Assembly: GCA_046331545.1 (NCBI GenBank)
Contig: JAXLQR010000002.1
Span: forward strand, 868,001-932,000
Direction of reading: 5' to 3'
DNA from: JADJVL01 sp046331545
GTDB lineage: Bacteria; Acidobacteriota; Holophagae; Holophagales; Holophagaceae
Length of the DNA stretch: 64,000 nucleotides
Under the pieces are notes generated by a model. It was not told where the DNA came from and did no database searches. It saw only the letters and a program-made list of their open reading frames with translations. Shown piece by piece: positions 46,520 through 55,458 of this stretch; position 1 is the first letter of the stretch, and every line of letters starts with the position of its first letter. Position numbers and translations under genes: made by a program.

Positions 46520-47605
46520 ATGTCCTATCGCCACCCCGATTTCGAAGCCCTCGGCCTGGGCTCGGCCCCGGACTGCCGCTTCGAGCCGGCGCCGAAGGAC
46601 ACCACGCTGCCCGACGGCTTCATGAGCACCACGAACTTCCCCACCTACGTGAAGGTCGGCGGCCAGTGGCGCATGCCGGAGATGCCCCGCATGGACTCGC
46701 ACCTGGTGTGGGACCCGGCGACCCAGCGCCTCGCGACGAAGGAGTTCCGCCTGGTGAAGGCCGGGGACCTGGTGGCCGTGGCCACGGCGGAGGACGGCCG
46801 CGAGGGCGTGCTGGTCTGGGACAAGGGCTTCCAGGACGAGCCCGACGAGACGGCGGACGAGACCTTCGGCTTCATGAGCTCCGAGGTGAGCCGCGAGAAG
46901 CCCGTGAACTACGAGGCGATCTTCAAGCAGTTCATGGAGAACCGCGGGGACAAGGGCCACATCCTCTGGGTCATCGGGCCAGCCCTCGTGCATGCCCGGG
47001 GCCGGGAGGCCATGGAGTGGCTCATCCAGCACGGCTTCGCCCACTGCGTCTTCGCGGGCAACGCGGTGGGGGTCCACGACGTGGAGGCGGCGCTGTTCGG
47101 CTCGACCCTGGGCATGAAGAAGGACGGCACGCCGGAGGTGGGCGGCCACGCCTACCACATGCGCGCCATCAACGAGATCAAGAAGGCCGGCGGCATCGCG
47201 CCCCTGGTGAAGGCGGGCCGCGTGAAGGACGGCATCATGTACGCCTGCGTCGCCACGGGCACCCCCTTCGTGCTGGCCGGCTCCATCCGCGACGACGGGC
47301 CGATCCCCGAGACCCTCACCGACGCCCTGGAGGCCCAGGCCGCCATGCGCGAGCACACCGCGAAGGCGACGATGGTGGTGATGGTGGCCACGGCGCTCCA
47401 CAGCATCGCCACGGGCAACATGCTCCCCACCTTCTGCCTCAAGCCGGACGGCCAGTATCACGAGATCACCACCATCTGCGTGGACCAGACCGAGTTCCTC
47501 GTGGGCAAGCTGAAGGACCGGGGCACGCACCAGGCGTTCGGCGTGGTGACGAACGCGCAGGACTTCATGCGGCTCATCCAGCTGGAGCTGATGGCGAGGA
47601 TCTGA
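46520..47605 (+). CDS. TIGR00300-family protein, candidate ornithine cyclodeaminase
   Basis: 361 residues. The C-terminal two thirds match the TIGR00300 family (LOR/SDH-like; also the C-terminal part of cyanobacterial AgrE/ArgZ): CVFAGNAVGVHDVEAALFG, YHMRAINEIKKAGGI, GIMYACVATGTPFVLAGSIRDDGP and TALHSIATGNMLP. Members in archaea and cyanobacteria convert ornithine to proline and ammonia with bound NAD. The N-terminal 110 residues correspond to the small LOR/SDH conserved region. Adjacent rocD supports the ornithine assignment. GGAG precedes the ATG. It ends back-to-back with the MOSC gene. Confidence 0.82.
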   Translation: MSYRHPDFEALGLGSAPDCRFEPAPKDTTLPDGFMSTTNFPTYVKVGGQWRMPEMPRMDSHLVWDPATQRLATKEFRLVKAGDLVAVATAEDGREGVLVWDKGFQDEPDETADETFGFMSSEVSREKPVNYEAIFKQFMENRGDKGHILWVIGPALVHARGREAMEWLIQHGFAHCVFAGNAVGVHDVEAALFGSTLGMKKDGTPEVGGHAYHMRAINEIKKAGGIAPLVKAGRVKDGIMYACVATGTPFVLAGSIRDDGPIPETLTDALEAQAAMREHTAKATMVVMVATALHSIATGNMLPTFCLKPDGQYHEITTICVDQTEFLVGKLKDRGTHQAFGVVTNAQDFMRLIQLELMARI

Positions 47606-48067
47606 TCAGCGGGGAAGGACCTCGTCCCCCACCCGGAGCAGGCCTTCGCTGAGGACCTCGCAGCGGAGCCCGCCCCGGTGGACGAGGCCGGGCAGCACCG
47701 CGGGCTTCCCCGTGGCCGCCGCCAGCCCCTTGCAGGGTTCGCAGAGGCGCATCCCCCGCAGGCGCACCTCCCCCACCGTGAACTCCCGGTCCACCAGGTG
47801 GTTCAGGGCGACGCCCTCGGTGACCAGGTTCCGCCGCGTCGCGCCGGGCTCGAGATGGAGGCCCAGCTCCCGCGCCAGGGCCTGCAGAGCCTCCGCCTCG
47901 ATGAGGGTGCATTCCCGCCCCGTGCCCGGGGTGTCCGAGAAGGAGCCCGCCTGCAGGAAGTAGCGGTCCCCTTCGAGCCCCCGCCCCGGCACGGCGCGCA
48001 CGGACGGGACCGAAGCCAGCGGGGCTCCGGCGGCGGGAGCGAGGTGGATGGAAGCAAGCCGGCCCAT
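47606..48067 (-). CDS. MOSC-domain protein
   Basis: 153 residues from the ATG at 48067 with GGGAGG just upstream. It is a stand-alone MOSC domain: GRGLEGDRYF near the N-terminus, TLIEAEALQAL, RRNLVTEGVALNHLV and RLCEPCKGLA with the conserved Cys. MOSC domains bind the molybdenum-cofactor sulfur or related groups; stand-alone small ones (YiiM/YuaD-like) have few defined substrates. Its stop codon abuts that of the preceding gene. Confidence 0.9.
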   Translation of the reverse strand: MGRLASIHLAPAAGAPLASVPSVRAVPGRGLEGDRYFLQAGSFSDTPGTGRECTLIEAEALQALARELGLHLEPGATRRNLVTEGVALNHLVDREFTVGEVRLRGMRLCEPCKGLAAATGKPAVLPGLVHRGGLRCEVLSEGLLRVGDEVLPR

Positions 48068-48257
48068 GGGACCTCCCACCGCAGCATCGCGACCGCCCGG
48101 CCCCCGGCGCAAGCGCCCGTGACGATCCGTCAAGGCGCGCGAACACCATGCCGATGGGCGGGCCGGCGCGACCGTTCGGCGGAAGACCCGCCTCGGAGGC
48201 CGACCCGGGCCTGCCCATCGGCCCCGGGCAGGGGCAGGCTGGGGGCAGGAGGCATCC

Positions 48258-49010
48258 ATGAGCGACCAGCCCTACGCGACCCCTGAAGCCGAGCTCTACG
48301 GAGGCGGAAACGCCCCCAAGCCCATGCCCCCGGGCCTCGGCGCCCAGATCGCCGGTGTCTTCACCGAGCCCACGGTCCTCTTCCAGAAGCTGCGCGCCGC
48401 GCCCTCCTGGGTCCCGGCGACGATCCTCGTCGCGGTGTGCGCGGTGGTCGCCGTCGGCATCTGGGGCGTCCGCGTGGACTGGGACGCGATGCTGCGCCCC
48501 GCCCTCGAGGCCAATCCCAAGGTCCCCGCCGAGCAGATCGACAAGATCATCGAGATGCAGGGGCGGATCATGCCCTTCTTCGCCCCCGTCGGCGCGGTCA
48601 TCGGGATGGCAGTGGGCACCTTCCTCCCGGCCCTGGTCTTCTTCCTCCTGGGCCGTTCGGGCGCCGAAGAGGGCTCGCCCAGCTACAGCCAGGCCCTGAG
48701 CGCCACCGCGGTGCCGAACCTCATCCTGGTGCCCCAGCAGATCCTCATCGCGGTCATGTGCCTCGCGACCGCCGTGGGCGGCAACACGCCGGACAAGATC
48801 CTGCCCACCTCCCTCGGCTACTACCTGCCCATGGAGAACCCCAAGCTCGGGTCCCTACTGCGCCACGTGGATCCCTTCTTCATCGGCGTCTACGTCGTCA
48901 CGTACCTGGCGCTGCGCCACCTGATGAAGCTGAAGCCTGCCCACGCATGGATCGGCACCCTGATCTGCCTCGCCACCACCCTCGGTTTCAGGGTGATGGG
49001 CGCCCGCTGA
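48258..49010 (+). CDS. Yip1-type membrane protein
   Basis: 250 residues: an N-terminal polar tail with QPYATPEAELYGG, a short amphipathic region (QIAGVFTEPTVLFQKLRAAP), then about five hydrophobic helices. It is a paralogue of the protein at 28713 in layout and N-terminal motif. GGGGGCAGGAGG-type sequence precedes the ATG. No established function. Confidence 0.8.
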   Translation: MSDQPYATPEAELYGGGNAPKPMPPGLGAQIAGVFTEPTVLFQKLRAAPSWVPATILVAVCAVVAVGIWGVRVDWDAMLRPALEANPKVPAEQIDKIIEMQGRIMPFFAPVGAVIGMAVGTFLPALVFFLLGRSGAEEGSPSYSQALSATAVPNLILVPQQILIAVMCLATAVGGNTPDKILPTSLGYYLPMENPKLGSLLRHVDPFFIGVYVVTYLALRHLMKLKPAHAWIGTLICLATTLGFRVMGAR

Positions 49011-49027
49011 ACCCAGGGCTGGAACAA

Positions 49028-49056
49028 CGAAGGCCCCGGCATCTCCGGGGCCTTCG
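49028..49056. terminator. Bidirectional hairpin terminator
   Basis: A 12-bp perfect stem (CGAAGGCCCCGG with its complement) and a 5-nt loop lie between the converging ends of the Yip1-type and EF-G-like genes. No long T-run on either side. Confidence 0.7.
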
Positions 49057-49070
49057 CCTGTTCGGGTCGC

Positions 49071-51107
49071 CTACTTCGCTTCCAGCGCCGCCTTCCGCGC
49101 CTTGACCACGGCGTCGGCCTCGCGGCCCTCCATCTCCTGGAGGTGGTCGAACTTCCAGGCGAAGGTGCCGACGCCCATGGTGAGCGAGCGCAGCTCGACG
49201 ATGAGGTCGTGCATCTCGCTCTGGGGCAGGTAGGCGTTCACCACGTCCCAGCCCTTCCAGCCCTCCTTGGCGTCGAAGCCGAGGATCTGGCCGCCGCGGC
49301 GGCCCGTCACCAGGCGCTGGGCCTTGGCGGTGTGCTCGCTGGGCACGCTGATCTCCACGGAGACGATGGGCTCCAGGAGCACGGGCATGCAGTTCGGCAT
49401 GCCCTCGGTCATGGCCACGCGGGCCGCGGCCTTGAAGGCCATGTCGCTGCTGTCCACCGTATGGTAGCTGCCGTTGGTCAGCGTCACGGCGATGTCCACC
49501 ACCGGGAAGCCCAGCGGGCCCTGCTTGAGGTAGTCCTTCACGCCGTTGTCCACGGAACTGAAGAACTGGCGGGGCACCACGCCGCCGACGATGGTCTCGG
49601 CGAACTGGTAGCCGGAACCGCGCGGCAGGGGCTTGATGTCCAGGTAGACGTCGCCGAAGGCGCCGTGGCCGCCGGTCTGGTGCTTGTAGCGGCCGTGCTG
49701 GTTGTGGGGCTTGCGGATGGTCTCCTTGTAGGGGACCTGGGGCCGCTCGGCCTTCACGTCCAGCTGGAACCGCGACTTCAGCCGGTCCAAGGCGTTCTTG
49801 AGGTGGATCTCCCCCTGACCCCAGAGCAGCTGCTCGTGGGTGTCGGCGTTCTGCTCCACGCTGAGGCTCGGGTCCTCCTCGCAGAGCTTCTGCAGCGCGC
49901 CGGAGAGCTTCACGTCGTCGCCCATCTTGCTGACCTTGAGGGCGAAGCAGGTGTAGGGCTGCAGGGGCGCGGGCCAGGCGAGCTCGGGGGCCTTGTTGGT
50001 GCTGACGGTCTGCCCGGTGCCGATGCCTTCCAGGCGGCCCAGGGAGACCACCTCCCCCGCCGAGGCCTTGCCCACCTTCTCCTGCTTGGCGCCCATGAGC
50101 CTGAGGACGCCGTTGAGGCGCACGCCGTTCAGCGTCGCGCCGTCGGCGATCTCCCCGCGCCACACGCGGGCCAGGCTCTGCTTGCCCACGTGGGGGGCGT
50201 GCACGGTCTTGAAGACCTGGGCCAGGGCGTCGGCGCCGCCGGGGATGCCCAGCCGCTCGGCCGTGGCGGCGGCCTCCGGGGCCTCGTCGCGCAGGGCCTG
50301 CAGGAGGCGCTTGATGCCGTGGTCGCCCTCGGCGCTCCCGAAGAAGACCGGCACGATGAGGTCCTGCTCCAGGTCCTTCTTCAGGTTCTCGCTGATCTCG
50401 TCGGCGGGCGGGTTGACGTCCCCCAGCAGCTCCTCCATGAGGTGGTCGTCGAAGTCCGCGAGGTGCTCGAGCATCTCCTGGCGGGCGGCGTGCTCCTCGG
50501 GCAGCGCGCTCTCCGGGAGCTGCATGAGGTCGGCGTCCTCGTGGCCCTTGTAGCCGTAGGCGTGCTCGCTCACGAGGTCCACGAAGCCGGTGATGACGCC
50601 GTTCTCCTTGATCGGGATCTCCCGCAGGATCAGCGGCCGGGAGCTGACCGCCTGGAGGGCCGCGAGGGTCTCCGCGATCTTCGCCTCCCCGCCGGCGTCC
50701 ACCTTGTTGATGAAGAGGACGTGCGGGATCTTCCGTTCGTCGAGGAACTGCAGGATGGGCGCCACCGTGGGCGCCTTGTTGGGCTCGGGCTCGGCCACCA
50801 CCACCGCGACGTCCACCACCAGGAGCGCGTTCAGCGCGTCCTGGGTGAACTCCACGGAGCCCGGGCAGTCGATGAAGGTCCAGCCCTCGTTCATGTAGGC
50901 CGTGCTGGCGACGCTGAGCTCCACGCTCATGCCCCGGGCCTTCGCCTCGGCCGAGCTGTCGCCCACGGTGCTGTGCTCCTTCACGGAGCCCTTCTTGGGG
51001 ATCGCGCCGCACTGGAGGAGGATCGCCTCCAGCAGGGAGGTCTTGCCGCTGAGGTAGGGACCGACCAGGGCCGCGGCCCGGGGTCCGGAAGGTGCAGTGC
51101 CCGTCAT
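49071..51107 (-). CDS. Elongation factor G-like GTPase
   Basis: 678 residues with all EF-G domains: G domain, domain II, and domains III-V including HQTGGHGAFGDVYLDIKP and RSLTMGVGTF. The nucleotide motifs are GPYLSGKT (16-23) for G1, D80-C-P-G-S84 for G3 and NKVD (134-137) for G4. In true EF-G, G3 is DTPGH, and that His is needed for GTP hydrolysis; here it is Ser. This matches the EF-G-like paralogue group rather than the main fusA product, which usually sits in the str operon. GGAGGAA lies before the ATG at 51107. Confidence 0.9.
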   Translation of the reverse strand: MTGTAPSGPRAAALVGPYLSGKTSLLEAILLQCGAIPKKGSVKEHSTVGDSSAEAKARGMSVELSVASTAYMNEGWTFIDCPGSVEFTQDALNALLVVDVAVVVAEPEPNKAPTVAPILQFLDERKIPHVLFINKVDAGGEAKIAETLAALQAVSSRPLILREIPIKENGVITGFVDLVSEHAYGYKGHEDADLMQLPESALPEEHAARQEMLEHLADFDDHLMEELLGDVNPPADEISENLKKDLEQDLIVPVFFGSAEGDHGIKRLLQALRDEAPEAAATAERLGIPGGADALAQVFKTVHAPHVGKQSLARVWRGEIADGATLNGVRLNGVLRLMGAKQEKVGKASAGEVVSLGRLEGIGTGQTVSTNKAPELAWPAPLQPYTCFALKVSKMGDDVKLSGALQKLCEEDPSLSVEQNADTHEQLLWGQGEIHLKNALDRLKSRFQLDVKAERPQVPYKETIRKPHNQHGRYKHQTGGHGAFGDVYLDIKPLPRGSGYQFAETIVGGVVPRQFFSSVDNGVKDYLKQGPLGFPVVDIAVTLTNGSYHTVDSSDMAFKAAARVAMTEGMPNCMPVLLEPIVSVEISVPSEHTAKAQRLVTGRRGGQILGFDAKEGWKGWDVVNAYLPQSEMHDLIVELRSLTMGVGTFAWKFDHLQEMEGREADAVVKARKAALEAK

Positions 51108-51234
51108 GGGTTCCTCCAGGGATTGCTGGGATGGGGTGGGATCGAGCGGGTGGGTGCAGTTTATTGGGGAACGCCGGGGTGGCAAGCGCTAAGAGCCCTT
51201 GCCACCCGCGCCGCCGGGACGCCAGGATGCGGCC

Positions 51235-52644
51235 ATGCCTTCCCTCCCGACCTGGGCCTGGATCCTCGCGGCCCTGCTGGCCGCCCTGGCCGTCGCCCGG
51301 GCCGCGCGACGCTGGGTGAGGCGCTTCTTCTTCCGCCTCGCGGTCCGGACCCGGCGCGAGCTCGGGGTGAAGCTGAACCCGATGACGCTGACCCGCAGGC
51401 AGAAGCTCAAGGCCGAACTGCTGGAGGACCCCGCCCTCGCGGCCTTCGTGGCGGCCCAGGCCCTGGAGACCGGCCGGCCCGAGGAGGCCCTGTGGACGGA
51501 CGTGAACGAGTACCTGGAGGAGATCATCCCTGCCTTCAAGCTGCTCACCACCTACCGGTATGGCAGGAAGGTGGCCGGGGTCCTGCTGCGCGGCCTGTAC
51601 CGGGTGCGCGTGGGACGCAGCGCCGACGCTGCATTGAACCAGATCCCCCGCACGGCTTCGGTGATCTATGTCATGAACCACCGCAGCAACGCGGACTACG
51701 TGCTGGTGGCCTTCCTGCTCGCGAACCGGGTGGCCGTCTCCTACGCCGTGGGCGAGTGGGCGCGGGTCTGGCCGCTGGACCGCATCTTCAGGAGCTTCGG
51801 CTCCTTCTTCATCCGCCGCCGCTTCCGCGACCCGCTCTACCACAAGGTCCTCGAGCGCTACGTGCAGCGCGCGGTGGAAGCGGGCATCACCCAGGGCGTG
51901 TTCCTCGAGGGCGGCCTCACCCGGGACGGCGCCCTGCTGCCGCCCAAGCTCGGGCTGCTCGACTACATGCTCCGCGCGAAGGCCGACGTAGTGTTCATCC
52001 CGGTGGGGATCAACTACGACCGGGTCCTGGAGGACGTGAGCCTGACCGAGGAATCCGCGCGGAAGGCGGCCGCGGACGCGGGCGGGAAGCCCCCGGGAAG
52101 CAGGCGGTCCCTCCGCCGCACGGCCTTCTGGGTGCTGGGCCTGGCCTTCCGGGGCGCCACGGGACGCTTCCACCGCATGGGCTACGCCGTGGCCAACTTC
52201 GGCGCGCCCCTGCGCGCCCGGGACCATCTGCCCGAGGACTTCGCCGGGCTGGACTGGGAGGCGCGCAAGCCGCACCTGGCGCGCCTCGCGGAGCACCTCA
52301 TGGCGAGCGTGCGCGCGGAAGTCCCCGTGACCCCCGTGGGCCTCGCCGCGTGGTCCTTCCTGAGCCTCCGGGCCGGGACCGCCCCGCGCCAGGAGGTCGA
52401 GGCGGCCTGCCTGCGCCACCTCGACCAGGCCAAGGCCCACGGCCTGCCGGCCACCCTGTCGAAGGGCAGCCCCGAACGCGCCGCCGCCATGGGGCTGGGC
52501 ATCCTCCTCCACCGGGGCATCCTGGCCGAGGCGGGCGGCCGCCTGGGGGCCGTTCCGGGCCGCGAAGCCCTCCTGGCCTACTACGCGGCGGGCGTGGCCC
52601 ACCACTTCCAGGTTGGGGATCCCTCGAAGAAACCAAAGGACTGA
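51235..52644 (+). CDS. Glycerol-3-phosphate acyltransferase (PlsB-like)
   Basis: 469 residues with an N-terminal membrane helix. PlsB-type motifs are present: VMNHRSNADYVL (HX4D), the glycerol-phosphate site around GSFFIRRRFRDPLYHKVLERYVQ, VFLEGGLTRDG (variant of FxEGxRSR) and FIPVGINYDRV. PlsB acylates sn-glycerol-3-phosphate with acyl-ACP or acyl-CoA, the first step of phospholipid synthesis at the inner membrane. It is shorter than E. coli PlsB (about 800), as in several other phyla. AGGA lies before the ATG; an in-frame start 12 codons upstream is possible. Confidence 0.88.
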   Translation: MPSLPTWAWILAALLAALAVARAARRWVRRFFFRLAVRTRRELGVKLNPMTLTRRQKLKAELLEDPALAAFVAAQALETGRPEEALWTDVNEYLEEIIPAFKLLTTYRYGRKVAGVLLRGLYRVRVGRSADAALNQIPRTASVIYVMNHRSNADYVLVAFLLANRVAVSYAVGEWARVWPLDRIFRSFGSFFIRRRFRDPLYHKVLERYVQRAVEAGITQGVFLEGGLTRDGALLPPKLGLLDYMLRAKADVVFIPVGINYDRVLEDVSLTEESARKAAADAGGKPPGSRRSLRRTAFWVLGLAFRGATGRFHRMGYAVANFGAPLRARDHLPEDFAGLDWEARKPHLARLAEHLMASVRAEVPVTPVGLAAWSFLSLRAGTAPRQEVEAACLRHLDQAKAHGLPATLSKGSPERAAAMGLGILLHRGILAEAGGRLGAVPGREALLAYYAAGVAHHFQVGDPSKKPKD

Positions 52645-52705
52645 CTTCGGATTATCTGGATAACCGATTCCGCACGGCCCCGTATCCTGCCCCAGGAGGT
52701 GCCGG

Positions 52706-53488
52706 ATGGCGCGCATGGACGAGATCGACTTCAGGATCCACGGGGAGGACCTGCAGTTCGTGGAGATCACCCTGGACCCCGGCGAGGCGGCCATCGCCGA
52801 GCCCGGCGCCATGATGACCATGGACCCCGGCATCGGCGTGGACACGGTCTTCGGTGACGGCTCGGGGCAGGACCAGGGCTTCATGGGCGCGCTGCTGGGG
52901 GCGGGCAAGCGCCTGCTGACCGGCGAGAACCTTTTCACCACCGTCTTCCACAACGAGGCGAAGCAGCGGCAGACCGTGGCCTTCGCCGCGCCCTACCCCG
53001 GCCGCATCGTGCCCCTGCACCTGGGCCAGCTCGGGGGGGAGCTCCTCTGCCAGAAGGACAGCTTCCTGGCCGGCGCCAAGGGCGTGGCGCTGGGCATCGC
53101 CCTCACCAAGCGCTTCGGCGCGGGCCTCTTCGGCGGCGAGGGCTTCATCCTGCAGCGCCTCACCGGCGACGGCCTGGTCTTCGTCCACGCCGGCGGCATG
53201 ATCCTGGAGCGGGACCTCGCGCCCGGCGAGACGCTGCGGGTGGACACGGGCTGCCTCGTGGCCCTCCAGCCCTCGGTGCGCTACGACATCCAGCTCGTGC
53301 GCGGCGTGAAGAGCGCCCTGTTCGGCGGCGAGGGGCTCTTCTACGCCACCCTCTCGGGCCCGGGCCGGGTCTGGCTGCAGAGCCTGCCCTTCTCCCGCAT
53401 GGCCGACCGCATCCTGGCCGCCACCCGCCACCGCCAGGAGGAGGGCTCGGTGCTCGGGGGCGTCGGGCGCATCCTCAACGGCGGCTGA
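52706..53488 (+). CDS. AIM24/TIGR00266-family protein
   Basis: 260 residues. The family (PF01987) has a duplicated trefoil-like beta fold; here GDLxFVEITLDPGEAAIAEPGAMMTM-like opening, FFTxxFHNEAKQRQTVAFAAPYPGRIVPL and FVHAGGMILERDLAPGETLRVDTGCLVAL are typical. Biochemical role is unknown; the yeast homologue is mitochondrial. AGGAGGT lies before the ATG. TATCCT at 52682 is a possible -10, and TTATC-TG-GATAA just upstream is a small inverted repeat. Confidence 0.88.
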   Translation: MARMDEIDFRIHGEDLQFVEITLDPGEAAIAEPGAMMTMDPGIGVDTVFGDGSGQDQGFMGALLGAGKRLLTGENLFTTVFHNEAKQRQTVAFAAPYPGRIVPLHLGQLGGELLCQKDSFLAGAKGVALGIALTKRFGAGLFGGEGFILQRLTGDGLVFVHAGGMILERDLAPGETLRVDTGCLVALQPSVRYDIQLVRGVKSALFGGEGLFYATLSGPGRVWLQSLPFSRMADRILAATRHRQEEGSVLGGVGRILNGG

Positions 53489-53494
53489 GCCGGG

Positions 53495-53546
53495 CTCCCG
53501 GCACGGAGAAGGGCGCCCCCAGGGGCGCCCTTCTCCGTGCCGGGAG
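53495..53546. terminator. Perfect 25-bp bidirectional hairpin
   Basis: Arms 53495-53519 and 53522-53546 are exact reverse complements with a 2-nt spacer, and the hairpin fills nearly the whole gap between two converging genes. There is no long T-run; stem strength alone suggests a terminator for both. Confidence 0.85.
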
Positions 53547-53552
53547 TGCGTG

Positions 53553-54698
53553 CTACTGGGAGACCGCGAAGGCCACCCGGTCGTTCCGCACCCGTTCCAG
53601 GTCGAGGATCTTCACCGTGGCGGTGGCGCGGTCCTCGCTGTAGGTCAGGCTGTAGTGCTCGTCCTTCACGAGCGATCCGGGCACCACGTTGACCTTGCCG
53701 ATCTTGGCCAGGCCGAGGTCGGCGGCCTTGATGGTGATCACCGCGTCGCCGTCCAGCAGCAGGTCGCGGTCGAAGCGCGCGGCCTTGGCGTTGGGGCCCA
53801 TGCGGTCCTTGGCGAAGATGGGCACCACGATGACGCCCTCCTCCTCCAGCTTCTTGCGGTCGCCCACGAGGTAGTGCATCGAGTTGAGCTTGGCCTTCTG
53901 CTGGGCCGAAAGGGTCGTGAGCCCGTTCACCTGCTCCATCAGGCCCGACTTCTCCACCCGCAGGGCGTCGATGTCCGCCTCGATCTTCGCCTTGGTGGCG
54001 ATGAGGCCGTCCACCTTCACCTGCAGCTCCTCGGACATCTTCTTCGCGTCGTCGCGCTCGCCCTCGAGCTTCAGGCGGGCCTGCTTGGTGGCCTCGGTGG
54101 GGCTGATGTCGGCCTTGCCCTGGGCCACGGAGGTGCCGTACTTGCCGTTCACGTAGAAGTGGTAGACCTCCCAGCCCGGCTTCAGCTCCTCCAGGATGTG
54201 GGTCTTGGCGATCAGCTCCTTGGCCTGCGCCTCGTCCACGCCTCGCTTGCGCAGGAAGCGCAGCGCCAGGGCGTAGTGGTTGTCCCCTTCCTTGGCCACC
54301 TCGGGCCTGGGCAGCAGGGCGCGCACGCCCGAGAGCTTCTTGTTCAGGACGGCGATCTCGGCGTCCTTGTCGAGGATGACCTGCAGCAGGTCGCCGGTGC
54401 TGGTGCCCTTCTCCTCCTTCAGGCGCTTCTCGAGGAGCGCCTTCTGCTCGGGGCTGAGCTGGAGGGTCTCGGGGTTGGGCTTGGCGTCGGGGACCTTGGC
54501 GGCCTCGGCGGCCTTGGCCTGGGTCTGGGCGGCGGTCTGGATCTGCTGCTGGATGGCCTGGGCCTCGTTGGCCTTGGCGGCCAGCGTCTGGACCTGCTTG
54601 TCCTCCTGGGGCTTCCGGTCGCAGGCCAGGGGGGCGAGGAGCAGGGCCGGGGCGAGCAGGGCCGGCAGGCCCCATCGTCGGATGTCGGTTCGGTTCAT
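53553..54698 (-). CDS. Coiled-coil lipoprotein
   Basis: 381 residues from the ATG at 54698 with GGAG 6 nt upstream. The signal peptide ends LLLAPLAC, a lipobox. A Gln/Ala/Lys-rich helix (about 35-75) and a long coiled coil (about 205-260) frame a central region where GDNHYALALRFLRKRGVDEAQAKELI resembles a LysM-type peptidoglycan-binding motif. The C-terminal part is strand-rich (VITIKAADLGLAKIGKVNVVPG). Likely a periplasmic outer-membrane-anchored protein with an envelope role. Confidence 0.82.
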   Translation of the reverse strand: MNRTDIRRWGLPALLAPALLLAPLACDRKPQEDKQVQTLAAKANEAQAIQQQIQTAAQTQAKAAEAAKVPDAKPNPETLQLSPEQKALLEKRLKEEKGTSTGDLLQVILDKDAEIAVLNKKLSGVRALLPRPEVAKEGDNHYALALRFLRKRGVDEAQAKELIAKTHILEELKPGWEVYHFYVNGKYGTSVAQGKADISPTEATKQARLKLEGERDDAKKMSEELQVKVDGLIATKAKIEADIDALRVEKSGLMEQVNGLTTLSAQQKAKLNSMHYLVGDRKKLEEEGVIVVPIFAKDRMGPNAKAARFDRDLLLDGDAVITIKAADLGLAKIGKVNVVPGSLVKDEHYSLTYSEDRATATVKILDLERVRNDRVAFAVSQ

Positions 54699-54867
54699 GG
54701 GTCGCTCCAATGGAAATCCAACCTGTGGATGTCTCCATTGTCGCCCAGGCGCCCGGGCCCGCCAATCCACGCACCGGGCCCTTCCGAGCCGCACCAGGGA
54801 CTGGCCGGACGGAAGGGCTGCACGGCTTTGACATACCCGTGACGAACGGGACAGGCCCGGGAAGGGT

Positions 54868-55344
54868 CTACTCGAAATAGCCGTAGAGGTACGCGTTCAC
54901 CAGCGTATCGGAGCTGCCGGAATTGACCTTCGTGACCTTCAGCTCCACCTGGGTGCCGGGCCCGAAGCTGATGCCGGTGCTGAAGGCCTCGGCGAACTCG
55001 AAGGTGGCCAGGCTGCCCTGGACGGGGGCGCGCAGCAGCTTGAGGTATTCCGAGTTGTGCACGCCCGAGGTGGAGAAGCCGAGGCTCAGGTCCGCGCCGT
55101 ACTGCCCGGTGAACCAGCCTCGGATCCCGGTGACGACGAATTTCTGGCCGGCGGGGACCGTGATGTTGGAGCTGACCGGGAACTGCTGGACGTAGGCCCC
55201 GTTCTGCAGGTGGTTCCAGTAGAAGGTCGCGGCGCCGTAGACCTGGTTCCGGCGCATGACCACCATGTTCGCGGCCGGCGGGGCCTGGGCGCCCAGCACG
55301 GAGGCCGCGAGAAGACCGAGGGCGAGGGAGGACGGGAAGCGCAT
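54868..55344 (-). CDS. Small secreted beta-rich protein
   Basis: 158 residues from the ATG at 55344 with GGAGA upstream. A signal peptide (SSLALGLLAASVLGAQ) is followed by a strand-rich domain (ITVPAGQKFVVTGIRGWFTGQ, TQVELKVTKVNSGSSDTLVNAYLYGYFE). No family recognised. It is divergent from the AtuA-like gene. Confidence 0.75.
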   Translation of the reverse strand: MRFPSSLALGLLAASVLGAQAPPAANMVVMRRNQVYGAATFYWNHLQNGAYVQQFPVSSNITVPAGQKFVVTGIRGWFTGQYGADLSLGFSTSGVHNSEYLKLLRAPVQGSLATFEFAEAFSTGISFGPGTQVELKVTKVNSGSSDTLVNAYLYGYFE

Positions 55345-55412
55345 GGGATCTCCGGGAAGGTTCGCCCAGCCTAAGGCCCCGTCCCGCCGGAGGCCTGGAC
55401 CACTTTCCAACC

Positions 55413-55440
55413 TCGACCTTGGACCACTGCCCCGTAGAAT
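55413..55440 (+). promoter_or_regulatory. Candidate promoter for the 55459 gene
   Basis: TCGACC (55413-55418), a 16-base spacer and TAGAAT (55435-55440), 18 bases before the ATG. Confidence 0.35.
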
Positions 55441-55458
55441 CGAAGGGTTGGAGCGACC

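Noticed and set aside
48988..52953. A 1321-codon open frame on the minus strand across the EF-G-like and PlsB-like genes
   Set aside because: Shadow of the real genes in other frames; Arg/Pro/Gly-rich with no family similarity.
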